Shown in pieces: positions 1-9,282 of a stretch of DNA of 16,559 bases. Origin of the DNA: Prevotellaceae bacterium (GTDB lineage: Bacteria; Bacteroidota; Bacteroidia; Bacteroidales; UBA932); contig JAIRKX010000220.1 in the NCBI GenBank assembly GCA_031259805.1, positions 1 through 16,559 of the forward strand. The letters are read 5' to 3'. The notes beneath the pieces were generated by a model. The model had not been told where the DNA came from, did no database searches, and worked only from the letters and a program-made list of their open reading frames with translations. Every line of letters begins with the position of its first letter. The first letter of the stretch is position 1. The position numbers and the translations under genes are program-made.

Positions 1-1047
1 TTTGAGGTGCACGTTGTCGCCACCGTCTACCAAGATGAAATCATTGTTGATCGTACCATATTTTGGAGTGGTTTCGTTGCCGGTATCAGGCCGTTCGATG
101 GCGTCCCATGAGTCGTGTCGCGGTTGGAATTTAATTCCGAGCTGGTTTGTTTTGAATCGTTGGCCTCCGATGCCCGACAGTTTGTATATACCGTTGCCCA
201 TTGGGGCGAGGCAGATGGCATCGCTGGGGCTCCATCCTATCAGGTTGGCGATGGTGGGGTTGCCCAGTCCTTCGCCGATAGCCCATACGGCGCCGGATCC
301 GTCTTCCTGCAATGTGGCCAGTTCGTTGTTGCTGTTCATGACTTGTACTTTGAAGTATTTTCGTTCGAAGTTGGCGATAATGCGGTACCGTCCTGTGATG
401 GGGATAAAGCGGAGGGTTTGGTCGCCGGTTTTTTCAAAGAAATCGGGGTCGATCCACCAGTCGGAGAAGTCGAGGACACCGACTGTGAGCGTTTCGTTCC
501 GGACAATGTCCAAGTCCACGCTGAAGAGATTTTCATTGTCCCCCATCTGTATAAACGGGTAACCGTTGATGTTCATCTTTTCTCCATAAGGCGTAACGAC
601 TATGGAGGTATTCGACACTTCGGGGAGCATGTATTTAGCAGCAATAACCTCAGCCACTACTTTGGCTTCGAGTATTGCCGGATCGCCTGGCATTGCGCCC
701 AGCGTTTTTGTAATTAACGTGTTCAGTTCGTCGTGTGTGAAACTGATACTGCACTGTTGCAGGACACTGTTGTCGTCCGGTTCCCATGTGGCGCTTCGTT
801 CCTGTACCGACAGTTGGAAACGATAGGAAACAGACGTTCCTTCGCCCCGGTCGACAGCGCGATCCCATGTGAAAGTAAGGGCTGTTTTGTCACCGTTGTT
901 TTCATCGAGCGTCAGTTGGTCTATAGGTGTAGCCGTAAGATGCATTCCGTCATCCGGCCTTGTCAGTTCCCGTGTAAGGGGGTCTTCTTCATTGCATCCT
1001 GTAAAGAGGAGCATAACGATTGCTAAAGATTGCAGTAGTTTTTTCAT
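1..1047 (-). CDS. SusE-like surface glycan-binding lipoprotein (3' end beyond window)
   Basis: The frame is open for 349 codons from the ATG at 1047 to the left edge, so the C-terminus is missing. The protein begins with a lipoprotein signal peptide and lipobox LFTGC (lipid-bearing Cys18), followed by acidic residues NEED, which resembles the surface-export signal of Bacteroidetes lipoproteins (inference). Residues about 35-140 look like the Ig-like SusE N-terminal domain, and about 185-349 like a SusE/SusF-type glycan-binding domain containing the motif DFSDWWIDPDFF. The whole visible part aligns with residues 1-351 of the GH30 fusion encoded at 6166-8706, at very high identity in the second half. 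It lies 69 bp downstream of susD, the usual SusE position, and so probably helps SusD capture glycan at the cell surface. Whether it ends as a plain binding protein or continues into an enzyme domain like its paralogue cannot be seen. Confidence 0.85.
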   Translation of the reverse strand, partial: MKKLLQSLAIVMLLFTGCNEEDPLTRELTRPDDGMHLTATPIDQLTLDENNGDKTALTFTWDRAVDRGEGTSVSYRFQLSVQERSATWEPDDNSVLQQCSISFTHDELNTLITKTLGAMPGDPAILEAKVVAEVIAAKYMLPEVSNTSIVVTPYGEKMNINGYPFIQMGDNENLFSVDLDIVRNETLTVGVLDFSDWWIDPDFFEKTGDQTLRFIPITGRYRIIANFERKYFKVQVMNSNNELATLQEDGSGAVWAIGEGLGNPTIANLIGWSPSDAICLAPMGNGIYKLSGIGGQRFKTNQLGIKFQPRHDSWDAIERPDTGNETTPKYGTINNDFILVDGGDNVHLK

Positions 1048-1116
1048 GATTTTTAATTTTAAAGTATAGTAATTTTATATCACGGTTTAATTTATTCTTC
1101 ATAAGAACCTGTATTG

Positions 1117-2988
1117 TCAATTTGCCTGCGTCCAGTAAGGCATTTGTACTAAATTGGGGTTTTTATCCATTTGGTTCTGACTGATAGGAAACCAGTAGAA
1201 TTGCTTTTTATATTGCCTTGTTTGATATACGGTGCGTATATAAAATTCGGCATTGTTTGTACCTCTGGCATTCATGCCGTCGAAGCCCCCTGTTAGCCGT
1301 TCTTCGGCTTCAGTCCATCGGCGGAGGTCGTCATACCGGATTCCTTCGCAGCAGAGTTCGACATGTCGTTCGGCGCGTATTATTTTGCGCATAGCGTCCT
1401 GTGTATTATCCACATGGATAAAGTCATTGTCCGTAGCGCCGTGGGTATATTGTCGTATGCCAGCGCGTTCACGGATTTTGTTCAGGTAAAACAGGATGTT
1501 GACATTCCCCGGGTCGCTTTCGTTGAGGGCTTCGGAATAGTTGAGGTAGGCTTCACCCAAGCGGTAGAGGATATCGGGACGGTAGACGTAGGACTCTGTC
1601 GGGGCGAAGGTGGTAAGCGGACTGGTTTTTTTGCGTGCCAGATAGCCGTTTTGCGGCGCGTCGTACGTACCCGAATTATCCCGTTGTCCGAGGAAAAATT
1701 CCAGGTTTCTTCTGGCGGATGGATACCATGCGCCGTGGTAATAGACGGCAGTGTAAAATCGTGGTTCTCGGTTGCAGTACATATTATAGGCGCCTGTTTC
1801 AGTAATAATTCCACCGGACTTGCATCCATTCCATCGGGTATTGCGCACATCGTTTGCAGTAGAGAAACCGTCTTCTACGTATCCCGAGCCCGGTAAGTCT
1901 TTCGGCAGGCCGTTGCGCATGAAAAAGGCGTCGACCAATCGCTGGGTAACGCCCAGTCCTCCGTTACCACCGCTACCGCCTGGTGTGGCGTGTTTTTCAT
2001 AGTCCCTGTTGGGTTCGCTGGGGCGGGCGAAGAGTATTTCGCGGTTTCCTTTCGTATATTCGGTAAGGAAGAGGTTTTGGAGCGACATAAAGGGGTCGAT
2101 GCTTCCGTCGGCATTCCGTTCGATGTATAGCTCGTGGCCGGCATCGGCGGCGGCATCAATCAGTTCCTTGCAGGCAGTGGCTGCCCGCGTCCACTTCGAG
2201 GGATCTTTTACGGAGTTGAATATCGGCGTTCCTTCATTGTTTACGTAGCCGGCATAGTCGGGGTTGCCGTTTACCAGGTCGCTGGCGGCAAACAGCAACA
2301 TGCGGGCGCGTACGGCCATGCACATGATAGAAGTCGCCCTTCCGTATTTGTTGGCTTCGGTATAGTGGGCAGGCAGTATTTTCGATACGGCTACAAGCTC
2401 CCTATCAAGCCAGTCAACCACGTCGTCGTAAGGTGTTTGCCCGGTCATCAGCTCGGTAGTAGTGGCATCGGTTGGGGCAATATATCCGGGTTGAAACGGG
2501 ATGGCGCCATAGGTGTTTACGAGCAGGTAATAGTAGTAGGCCGCCAAGAAACGGCATTCTGCTTTCATATATTCCACTTCCTGCGCCGATACGCCCTGAT
2601 CGGGCAGCGGCTTTACATTCTCAATGAAGATGTAAGCGGAGCGAATGTATTTCGGCAACCGTTCCCAGTAGTTAGCGAGCCAGTCTGTCATGGGCGTCCA
2701 TTCGCCCAGAATGCGGGGTATCATATCCCATCCGAACTGCCGCCAGCGTTCCGACGGGGTCAGCTCGTCACCCATCACATCCCATCCTTCCCCGCTGCGA
2801 AGGTAATCCCATGTCGGGTGCGGGATAGCAGAGTAGACGTTGGCGAGCCACCCTTCCATGCGGGTTTTGTCTTCAAACACCATAGGAAGGGTCAGTTCCG
2901 TATCCAATTCCTTGTCGAGAAAATCAGTGCACGACAGGCACAGTTGTGTTCCCAGCAGGATGATGATTATATATTTTAATTGTTTCAT
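1117..2988 (-). CDS. susD: SusD/RagB family outer-membrane glycan-binding lipoprotein
   Basis: This 623-residue SusD homologue would sit as a lid on the SusC barrel and bind the oligosaccharide to be imported. It starts with a hydrophobic signal and lipobox LCLSC (lipidated Cys20), followed by TDFLDKELD, a typical SusD beginning. The N-terminal part (about 25-330) carries the helical TPR-like SusD scaffold, including the stretch AECRFLAAYYYYLLV. The C-terminal RagB/SusD region contains ERHVELCCEGIRYDDLRRW near residues 540-558, which is the family hallmark, and ends in the usual FYWFPISQNQMDKNPNL pattern. Length is at the upper side of the normal range. It follows susC by 32 bp and precedes the second SusE-like gene by 69 bp, so the three are almost certainly co-transcribed. 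The gene symbol denotes the family only; the substrate is unknown and starch is not implied. Confidence 0.95.
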   Translation of the reverse strand: MKQLKYIIIILLGTQLCLSCTDFLDKELDTELTLPMVFEDKTRMEGWLANVYSAIPHPTWDYLRSGEGWDVMGDELTPSERWRQFGWDMIPRILGEWTPMTDWLANYWERLPKYIRSAYIFIENVKPLPDQGVSAQEVEYMKAECRFLAAYYYYLLVNTYGAIPFQPGYIAPTDATTTELMTGQTPYDDVVDWLDRELVAVSKILPAHYTEANKYGRATSIMCMAVRARMLLFAASDLVNGNPDYAGYVNNEGTPIFNSVKDPSKWTRAATACKELIDAAADAGHELYIERNADGSIDPFMSLQNLFLTEYTKGNREILFARPSEPNRDYEKHATPGGSGGNGGLGVTQRLVDAFFMRNGLPKDLPGSGYVEDGFSTANDVRNTRWNGCKSGGIITETGAYNMYCNREPRFYTAVYYHGAWYPSARRNLEFFLGQRDNSGTYDAPQNGYLARKKTSPLTTFAPTESYVYRPDILYRLGEAYLNYSEALNESDPGNVNILFYLNKIRERAGIRQYTHGATDNDFIHVDNTQDAMRKIIRAERHVELCCEGIRYDDLRRWTEAEERLTGGFDGMNARGTNNAEFYIRTVYQTRQYKKQFYWFPISQNQMDKNPNLVQMPYWTQAN

Positions 2989-3020
2989 AATCTTTATTTT
3001 TTATTGTTATTTATTGGGTA

Positions 3021-6000
3021 TTAAAAGTGAAGGTTGATGCCCAGCATGATTGATTTCATGCCGGGGTATTTCAATCCGGTGTTGGTATTTAATTCCGGGT
3101 CCCAGAGTTTGAACTTTGAGAAGTAGCACAGGTTGTTTCCGCTGATATAAAAGCGGATGGTTTGCAGATGGATTTTCCGGCTGATTTTTTCGGGCAGGGA
3201 GTATCCTAATTCCACGGTTTTTAAGCGCAGGAAGCTCATGTCTTTTTTCCACCATGTGGACGCTACGGTATTATTAATGCTTTCAGAATACGAGAGGCGA
3301 GGCCAGAAGACGTCCTGCGAGGGATTTTCTTCCGTCCACGCATCGGTATAGGTGTCGTAGGCATTGCCCAGCGCGCCCTGCCCGCCGCCGGGAATAAAAT
3401 AGCTGTTACCTCCTATGATACGCCACGCATCGCCGACGCCTTGGAAGAAGAAGCCGAAGTCAATGTTCTTCCAGTTCATGTTGGCGCCGAATCCCAATAC
3501 CATTCTGGGTATTTCCGTGCCGTCGATGTATCCTCCGTCTAAGGCATTGATGAAACCGTCGTCGTTGCGGTCTATGTATTTGATATCGCCCGGGCGGACT
3601 TTTGCCGCTATTTCCGGTATGGGAATGCCGCTTATCAGGTTGCCGGAGGCGTCAAAATCGCCGGCTGTGTAGAGCCGTTCGGCAACAAGTCCCTGTAAGG
3701 TATTTACGGACGTGCCGGTACGGGAACGGTACGTACCGATTACGGTTTCCGGTTCGTCGCATTCGGTAATTTCGTTCTTTGCGTAGGTAAACGTACCTCT
3801 GACGCTCACGAAAAAGTCCTTGCCGAATTGCTTGTTGGCGAACAGCGACACGTCGATGCCCTGGTTTTCCACTTTTCCGTAATTAGCCCATGGGAGCGAG
3901 ATAAATCCGGCCTGTGCGGGAATCGTTTCCCGCTGCATGAAAATATTGCTTCGGTATTCTTTGAATACGTCTACTTGTAGGTCGATGGCATTCCACAGCC
4001 CCAATTCAAAACCGATGTTCATTTTGGTGACGGTTTCCCATGTCAGGTTGCTCACGCCCACTTCTCCTTCTTTGATACCCTGCCGCCAGAAATTACCCGT
4101 ATAACCCCAGTTGTATCCGTCGGTGCCGCTGTTAATCGTCGTCAGGTAGGCAAAGCGGCGGTTATCTTCTCCAATCTTGTCGTTACCTACTTTGCCGATA
4201 GAACCGCGAAATTTGATTTTATTGAAAAGACTCCGGACAGGCTCCATAAACGGCTCTTCCGAGAGGTACCACCCGAGGGCAACGGAAGGGAAAAATCCGA
4301 AACGCTGCCCTTTGGCAAAATTTTCGGAACCATTGTAACCGAAATTAAATTCCCCAATATAGCGACGATTGTAAGTGTAGGATAGACGTCCGGCGATGCC
4401 CTGGTTGCGGTAAGGCTGAATGCCTCCGTCGTCGTAACTCCGTTGGTTGTAGAGGAACAGGGCATCCACTGTATGCCGCTCGGCAAAGGTCTGTCCGTAG
4501 CTTAAAGCAGCTTCAAAGTAGATACTGTTGTTGCCGTACACACTCGAATTGCTGTGTCCGAGAAATTCTGTTCCGTCGTCATTCAACGGTTGTCCGTGTA
4601 TTAGATTCCCTTCCATGTCGCGGCCAGTAGAAGGCGCACAGTAGGTGGGTATTTTTCTCCGTTCCAAGGTGCCCGATGTCCATGTATCAAAGGAGAACGT
4701 AGCTCTTGCCTTCAATCCGGGGAGTAGCATACTTAGGTTTTGCTCTACGGAAAAGAGCGATTCTAATTTACTGCTGGTACTTCTGGCATATCCTGTTTGG
4801 GTCGTTTCCGCCCATGGATTCTGACGAAGCGGCGCTCTGGGGATCGTGCCGTCGGAGTAAACGGCAGGGTGCACAAACGGGGTGGTTTCAAAAGCACTAT
4901 TAAAGACCTCGTCCGTACTGGCCGTTTGTTTATGGAAGTGTTGCAAGTATCCGCCAATGTTAAAGCGGAAGAGGGTTGTTTTCGTAACATCCAAGTCGAC
5001 GTTGGCCCGCAAATTATAGCGGTCGAGCTGAGTACCGGTATCATAAGAGAGCTTTTTGTCGGTAGCCATAATCCCGTGTTCGTTAAAGTAGGAGGCAACC
5101 ATGGAGTAGCGTACTATCGGGCTTCCTCCCGACACCGAGAGGTTGGCGCGGGTGCTGTACGCAAAGTCCTCGGTTATGGCGTCCAACCAGTTGACATCGG
5201 GGTAGAGATCGGGGTCGTAGCCGGTGGCCGTTTTGTTGACGGCGTCTTCCGAGTAGAGGGGTTGCCGGCCTTCCTCTACGGCCAAGCGGTTGAGTAGTGT
5301 CATTTGTTCTGCCGCATTCATGAACTTTGGCAATTTGGTAGGCGTTTGTATGGACTGCTCGAGGCGGAAGGTGATGGAGGGCGCGGCGACCGTTCCCCGC
5401 TTGGTATTGATGATGATAATGCCGTTGGCGCCTCGCACGCCGTACATGGCGGTAGCCGAAGCATCTTTCAGCAGGGAAAAGGATTCGATTTCTGCCGGGT
5501 CAAGGTCGTTCAAATTCCGTTCGATGCCATCAACCAGCACCAGCGGTGTGGTATGGCCGGCGAACGACGAAATGCCGCGAATCCAGAACTGCGAATCGTC
5601 ATACCCGGGTTCGCCCGACTGCCGCACCGCGATGATACCCGCCAGTTGTCCTGCCAGATTGTTGGCCACCGATCGGGTGGTTCCCACTCGTAATTTCTGC
5701 GGCTCAATGGTCGTAATAGCGCCTGCGATGGACACGCGCTTTTGCGCCCCATATCCGGTAGCTATCACTTCGTTCAGTGTCTCCATACTTTCCCGAAGGA
5801 TGATGTAGAAGTTGATTTGGTTGCCCACCACAATCTCCTGCGATTCGAAGCCGACGTATGAAAAGACCAGCGCCGATGCTTTATCCGGCACGTCTAAATA
5901 AAAACGGCCTTCGTCGTCGGTAATCACTACGGTGGACGCGCCTTTTATCGCGACATTTACCCCAACAAGCGGTGTCTTTTCCACATCGACTACCATCCCG

Positions 6001-6107
6001 TTAATTTTGACGGATTGTTGCTGCGCCAAGGCCGAAGACGCAACAAATAGCATAACGACTGCCCACACCCATGGGTGTAACAGTACATGTTTCATTTTTA
6101 ATTTCAT
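3021..6107 (-). CDS. susC: SusC/RagA family TonB-dependent outer-membrane transporter
   Basis: This 1028-residue protein is the energy-coupled pore that imports glycan fragments across the outer membrane with SusD. The signal peptide is residues 1-28 (cleavage after ALA). Next come a carboxypeptidase-regulatory-like beta-sandwich (about 33-105), a TonB-box-like EVIATGYG (113-120), the plug domain (about 120-238) with the SusC signature around LLKDASATAMYGVRGANG, and a 22-strand barrel ending in INLHF, whose terminal aromatic suits beta-barrel insertion. No N-terminal STN/secretin signalling domain is present, so it is unlikely to act through an ECF sigma/anti-sigma partner. Met5 is an alternative start, but Met1 keeps the more complete signal. 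The gene is intact and lies 58 bp after the GH30 fusion and 32 bp before susD. The symbol is a family name; the substrate is inferred only from the neighbouring GH30. Confidence 0.96.
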   Translation of the reverse strand: MKLKMKHVLLHPWVWAVVMLFVASSALAQQQSVKINGMVVDVEKTPLVGVNVAIKGASTVVITDDEGRFYLDVPDKASALVFSYVGFESQEIVVGNQINFYIILRESMETLNEVIATGYGAQKRVSIAGAITTIEPQKLRVGTTRSVANNLAGQLAGIIAVRQSGEPGYDDSQFWIRGISSFAGHTTPLVLVDGIERNLNDLDPAEIESFSLLKDASATAMYGVRGANGIIIINTKRGTVAAPSITFRLEQSIQTPTKLPKFMNAAEQMTLLNRLAVEEGRQPLYSEDAVNKTATGYDPDLYPDVNWLDAITEDFAYSTRANLSVSGGSPIVRYSMVASYFNEHGIMATDKKLSYDTGTQLDRYNLRANVDLDVTKTTLFRFNIGGYLQHFHKQTASTDEVFNSAFETTPFVHPAVYSDGTIPRAPLRQNPWAETTQTGYARSTSSKLESLFSVEQNLSMLLPGLKARATFSFDTWTSGTLERRKIPTYCAPSTGRDMEGNLIHGQPLNDDGTEFLGHSNSSVYGNNSIYFEAALSYGQTFAERHTVDALFLYNQRSYDDGGIQPYRNQGIAGRLSYTYNRRYIGEFNFGYNGSENFAKGQRFGFFPSVALGWYLSEEPFMEPVRSLFNKIKFRGSIGKVGNDKIGEDNRRFAYLTTINSGTDGYNWGYTGNFWRQGIKEGEVGVSNLTWETVTKMNIGFELGLWNAIDLQVDVFKEYRSNIFMQRETIPAQAGFISLPWANYGKVENQGIDVSLFANKQFGKDFFVSVRGTFTYAKNEITECDEPETVIGTYRSRTGTSVNTLQGLVAERLYTAGDFDASGNLISGIPIPEIAAKVRPGDIKYIDRNDDGFINALDGGYIDGTEIPRMVLGFGANMNWKNIDFGFFFQGVGDAWRIIGGNSYFIPGGGQGALGNAYDTYTDAWTEENPSQDVFWPRLSYSESINNTVASTWWKKDMSFLRLKTVELGYSLPEKISRKIHLQTIRFYISGNNLCYFSKFKLWDPELNTNTGLKYPGMKSIMLGINLHF

Positions 6108-6165
6108 AGTTTTTTGTTTGTTCGTTTACTTTTTTGTGTATTCACTTACTTATTAGGATTATTTG

Positions 6166-8706
6166 TTATTTCCATCTTATTGAAGCGGCGGCATTATGCG
6201 GTAATGTATAAGAGAAAGAACGCGTGCCATCGTTGACCGTAAAACTTTTATGCCCGCCTGTTTTGTTTACTACCACCAATGCATAACTGCCGTCGGCGTT
6301 TACGAATGCCGCGTAAGGCAATTCGTTATAGCCGTCCGATTTAATCCGGTAGGCGCCGGGCTTTACGACCTGTGCCAGATGCCCGACTTCGTAGTAGTGG
6401 CAATTTCGCGTAACGGTTTGGTAGTCGTCAGAAATATCCACTGTACCGTAGCACGTACGGCATCCTTCCCCGTCGGTATTGTACGGCCCTTTGTTCATAT
6501 CAAGCATCAAGTTCCATACAATAACCCCCTTGCACCATTTGTTCGCCAGCATAATGCCTTCTTCTACGCCGTTTGCAAAATTATTGTTACTGACCAGACT
6601 GCGCCCGTCGCTCCATTCGCCGATAGATGCTTCGGTAAACACCAGTCCCTTATCGGGGCGCTGGTTGTGTATGTCATCCAGTTCATCCGGGCTTCCGCCA
6701 TAGTTGTGATATGCTGCGCCGGCCACATATTGCGCCGCTTCGGGATCGTCGTATATTTTGATCGGATAATCCTGCTGGTCGCTCATGTCATCATAATTGT
6801 AGTTGTGGTCAAACACATATATTTTCGTATTCAGTCCGGCCTCCCGCAGTTTGGGACCCAGCGCTTTTATAAAGTCGCGCTGCTCGTCCCAGTCCATTCG
6901 CAACGACGTGCTGTTGCCGGGATTGAGCGGCTCGTTTTGCGGCGTGATAGAATAAATAGGCACGCCTTGCGCTTCGAACGCCTGAATCCATTTTACAAAA
7001 TACGTGGCATAGTCATGGTAATAGGACGGCTTAAGGTATCCGTACCAATACTGGTTCCATGAGAGAGAGCCTCTTTTGGTCATTACTTTCATCCAGCGCG
7101 GGCACGTCCACGGTGACCCCATGATTTTAAGATTGGGGTTGAAGGTAAGTACTTCTTTCAAAATCGGAATTACCACATCGATGTCCTCCGGCGGGAGCGC
7201 AAAGTTTTCTATGCCCTGCTGGTCGCAACACGTATAATTATGACTTGAAAAATCGGATGCGCCGATGCTAACACGCACATAACTGAAGCCCACTCCCTCA
7301 ACCGGATCGAACGTCTCTTTCAGGAATGCGGCACGACTGGCGGCATCCATTCGAAGCAGGTTGTAACAGCTTGCCCACGTCAGGGCAGCGCCGAAACCAT
7401 CCATCTCCTGATACGTTTCTTCGGGGTGCAGCGTAATGACCGGCGAACTGCCGGGCGCAGTATTGAAATTGACGCCAGTTCTACGGAATGTCATCGACCG
7501 GTCGGCGGTAGAGATATAAATAATTACATTGCGCGTAGCGGGATCCGCTGGCGGCGCACCGTTTTCCATGATGTTGATTTGGATGTTCCGGTAACCGCCC
7601 GACACGTCGATAATAAACGTATAGGTACCGCCAGACAGCAGTGTCCACCCGTTTTTGAGGTGCACATTGTCTCCGTCGTCTATCAGTATGAAATTATTAT
7701 TGATCGCACCATATTTAGGAGTGGTTTCATTGCCGGTATCAGGCCGTTCGATGGCGTCCCATGCATCGTGCCGTGGCTGAAATTTAATACCGAGTTCGCC
7801 TGTTCTGAAACGCTGGCCGCCGACGCCTGACAATTTGTAGCGGCCATTTCCTATGGGCGCCAGACAAACGGCTTCGCTGGGGTTCCAATCTACCAGATTG
7901 GCAATAGTTGGATTTCCTACGTTGCCAATAGCCCAGACAGCGCCGGATCCGTCTTCCTGCAAGGAGGCTAATGCATCGCCGCTCATGACTTGCACCTTAA
8001 AGTATTTGCGTTCAACGTCGGCAAGAATGCGGTACTTACCGGTGATAGGCAGGAAGGACAGCGTCCGGTCGCCGGTTTTGGTAAAGAAATCGGGGTCAAT
8101 CCACCAGTCGGAAATATCCATGCCGCCCACCGTAAGAGCATGGTTTTGTGTAATAGTTAAGTCTACGCTAAAGAGATGCTCATTGGCACCCACTTTCGTC
8201 ATCAGTACCCCATTGATGTTCTTCTTTTCCCCGTAAGGCGTAATCTCTATGGACACGGATGACGTTTCGGGCAACATCGGGATGGCCGCGATTACCTCGG
8301 CCGTTACCGTTGCTTCAAGTATTACCGGTTGCCCCGGCGTAGCGCCCAGCGTATCGGTAATCAGCGCGCTCAGTTCATCGTGCGTAAAACCAATGCGGCG
8401 TCCCTGAACGACAGCGGCATCACCCGGTTCCCACACCGCAGGGCTGCCCTGCAGCGACAGTTGAAAACGGTAAGTGATCGACATCCCTTCGCCCCTGTTG
8501 GCGGCCGGCGCCCATGTGAAAGTAAGAGCTACCTTGTTGCCGTTATTTTCATCAAGCACCAGCGGGCCGGCAGGCGTAGCCTTAAGGAGCATATGGTCAT
8601 CCGGCTTTGTCGGAGCCGGCGTTTCATTTTCTTTTGTCTCGCATCCTGCACTTATTACATTGAAGAGGAGCGCAGCGATTGCTAAAGCATGTAATTCTTT
8701 TTTCAT
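6166..8706 (-). CDS. SusE-like binding domain fused to GH30 glycoside hydrolase, lipoprotein
   Basis: This 846-residue two-part protein starts with a lipoprotein signal (lipobox ISAGC, Cys22) and an acidic stretch suggesting surface display. Residues about 38-140 resemble the Ig-like SusE domain and about 185-380 a SusE/SusF-type binding domain. From about 395 to the end it is a family 30 glycoside hydrolase. The barrel opens with DGFGAALTW (436-444). The acid/base is Glu592 in TPQNEP and the nucleophile Glu692 in FTEASIGEW, and the C-terminal beta-domain ends at SIRWK. GH30 enzymes are retaining beta-glycosidases (glucosylceramidase, beta-1,6-glucanase and related); the substrate here is inferred to be a beta-linked glucan or glucoside. 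The gene is first in the cluster, before susC, which is less usual than enzyme genes following susD. The family assignment and catalytic pair are firm; the specificity is not. Confidence 0.92.
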   Translation of the reverse strand: MKKELHALAIAALLFNVISAGCETKENETPAPTKPDDHMLLKATPAGPLVLDENNGNKVALTFTWAPAANRGEGMSITYRFQLSLQGSPAVWEPGDAAVVQGRRIGFTHDELSALITDTLGATPGQPVILEATVTAEVIAAIPMLPETSSVSIEITPYGEKKNINGVLMTKVGANEHLFSVDLTITQNHALTVGGMDISDWWIDPDFFTKTGDRTLSFLPITGKYRILADVERKYFKVQVMSGDALASLQEDGSGAVWAIGNVGNPTIANLVDWNPSEAVCLAPIGNGRYKLSGVGGQRFRTGELGIKFQPRHDAWDAIERPDTGNETTPKYGAINNNFILIDDGDNVHLKNGWTLLSGGTYTFIIDVSGGYRNIQINIMENGAPPADPATRNVIIYISTADRSMTFRRTGVNFNTAPGSSPVITLHPEETYQEMDGFGAALTWASCYNLLRMDAASRAAFLKETFDPVEGVGFSYVRVSIGASDFSSHNYTCCDQQGIENFALPPEDIDVVIPILKEVLTFNPNLKIMGSPWTCPRWMKVMTKRGSLSWNQYWYGYLKPSYYHDYATYFVKWIQAFEAQGVPIYSITPQNEPLNPGNSTSLRMDWDEQRDFIKALGPKLREAGLNTKIYVFDHNYNYDDMSDQQDYPIKIYDDPEAAQYVAGAAYHNYGGSPDELDDIHNQRPDKGLVFTEASIGEWSDGRSLVSNNNFANGVEEGIMLANKWCKGVIVWNLMLDMNKGPYNTDGEGCRTCYGTVDISDDYQTVTRNCHYYEVGHLAQVVKPGAYRIKSDGYNELPYAAFVNADGSYALVVVNKTGGHKSFTVNDGTRSFSYTLPHNAAASIRWK

Positions 8707-9228
8707 GGTTGGTCAATTATTGATTTACTTATTTACTGATGTATCAATTTTTAAAAATCGCATAACAATTTTTTTGATCGTTATATTCTTTGGTTTTTAA
8801 TTTGCAACCTATTCTTTTTAGTAAGCAATACCGATATTCTATATAAAGTCTAATAAATATTTTCAATTAGATTACAGACGGACAAAATCTGCTGTTGAGA
8901 GGTGAGTCCATACCGGTACACCAGCCATATAGAAGAAACATCATATATCCCACAAGCAATATCCAATTTACAGGTTTTGCCAACAAGCGTATGAGGCAGT
9001 ACATGCCTGCACTCACAATGGGAATAAAAGCATTGGGATAACATCGTATTGATGCATCTTGAAGCAAGATAGACAAGGCGTACAATAACACAAAAGGGAG
9101 TATGATGATCCATGCCGCCTCCCATTCGGCTTTTTTGGGCAGCACTCCATCATCGAGCCAGTCGGCGTCGAGTTTCCATGAAGTACGGTTATTTAATAAC
9201 GCTATAACTAACTGTACATCAGTGAGCT

Positions 9229-9238
9229 GGGGGGGGGG
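9229..9238. repeat. Homopolymer run of ten G (C on minus strand)
   Basis: Ten consecutive G on the plus strand lie in otherwise AT-rich DNA; this is the longest G/C run I see in the window. It lies at the point where two overlapping minus-strand frames would join if the run were nine or twelve bases long. Runs of this length are prone to polymerase slippage and to sequencing miscounts. Confidence 0.9.
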
Positions 9239-9255
9239 ATAAATGACTAAAAATC

Positions 9256-9282
9256 AAAACCTCCAGAAAACGCAGAGGTTTT
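9256..9282. terminator. Terminator-like hairpin, 8-bp stem
   Basis: AAAACCTC (9256-9263) and GAGGTTTT (9275-9282) form a perfect 8-bp stem around an 11-base loop. On the minus strand the stem is followed by GATTTTTAG, so it resembles an intrinsic terminator for leftward transcripts, for example read-through from pepE. On the plus strand only four T follow. The stem has just four G-C pairs, so termination may be weak. It lies inside the candidate 33-codon frame. Confidence 0.4.

Noticed and set aside
115..717. 200-codon plus-strand open frame
   Set aside because: It lies opposite the SusE-like lipoprotein gene, which has a signal peptide and a close paralogue; the plus frame has no recognisable domain. 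The long plus-strand frames at 2134-2979, 4797-5297, 6250-7062 and 14751-15488 are rejected for the same reason.
3021..6107. Sigma/anti-sigma signalling through SusC
   Set aside because: The transporter has no N-terminal STN domain, and no ECF sigma or anti-sigma gene is in the window.
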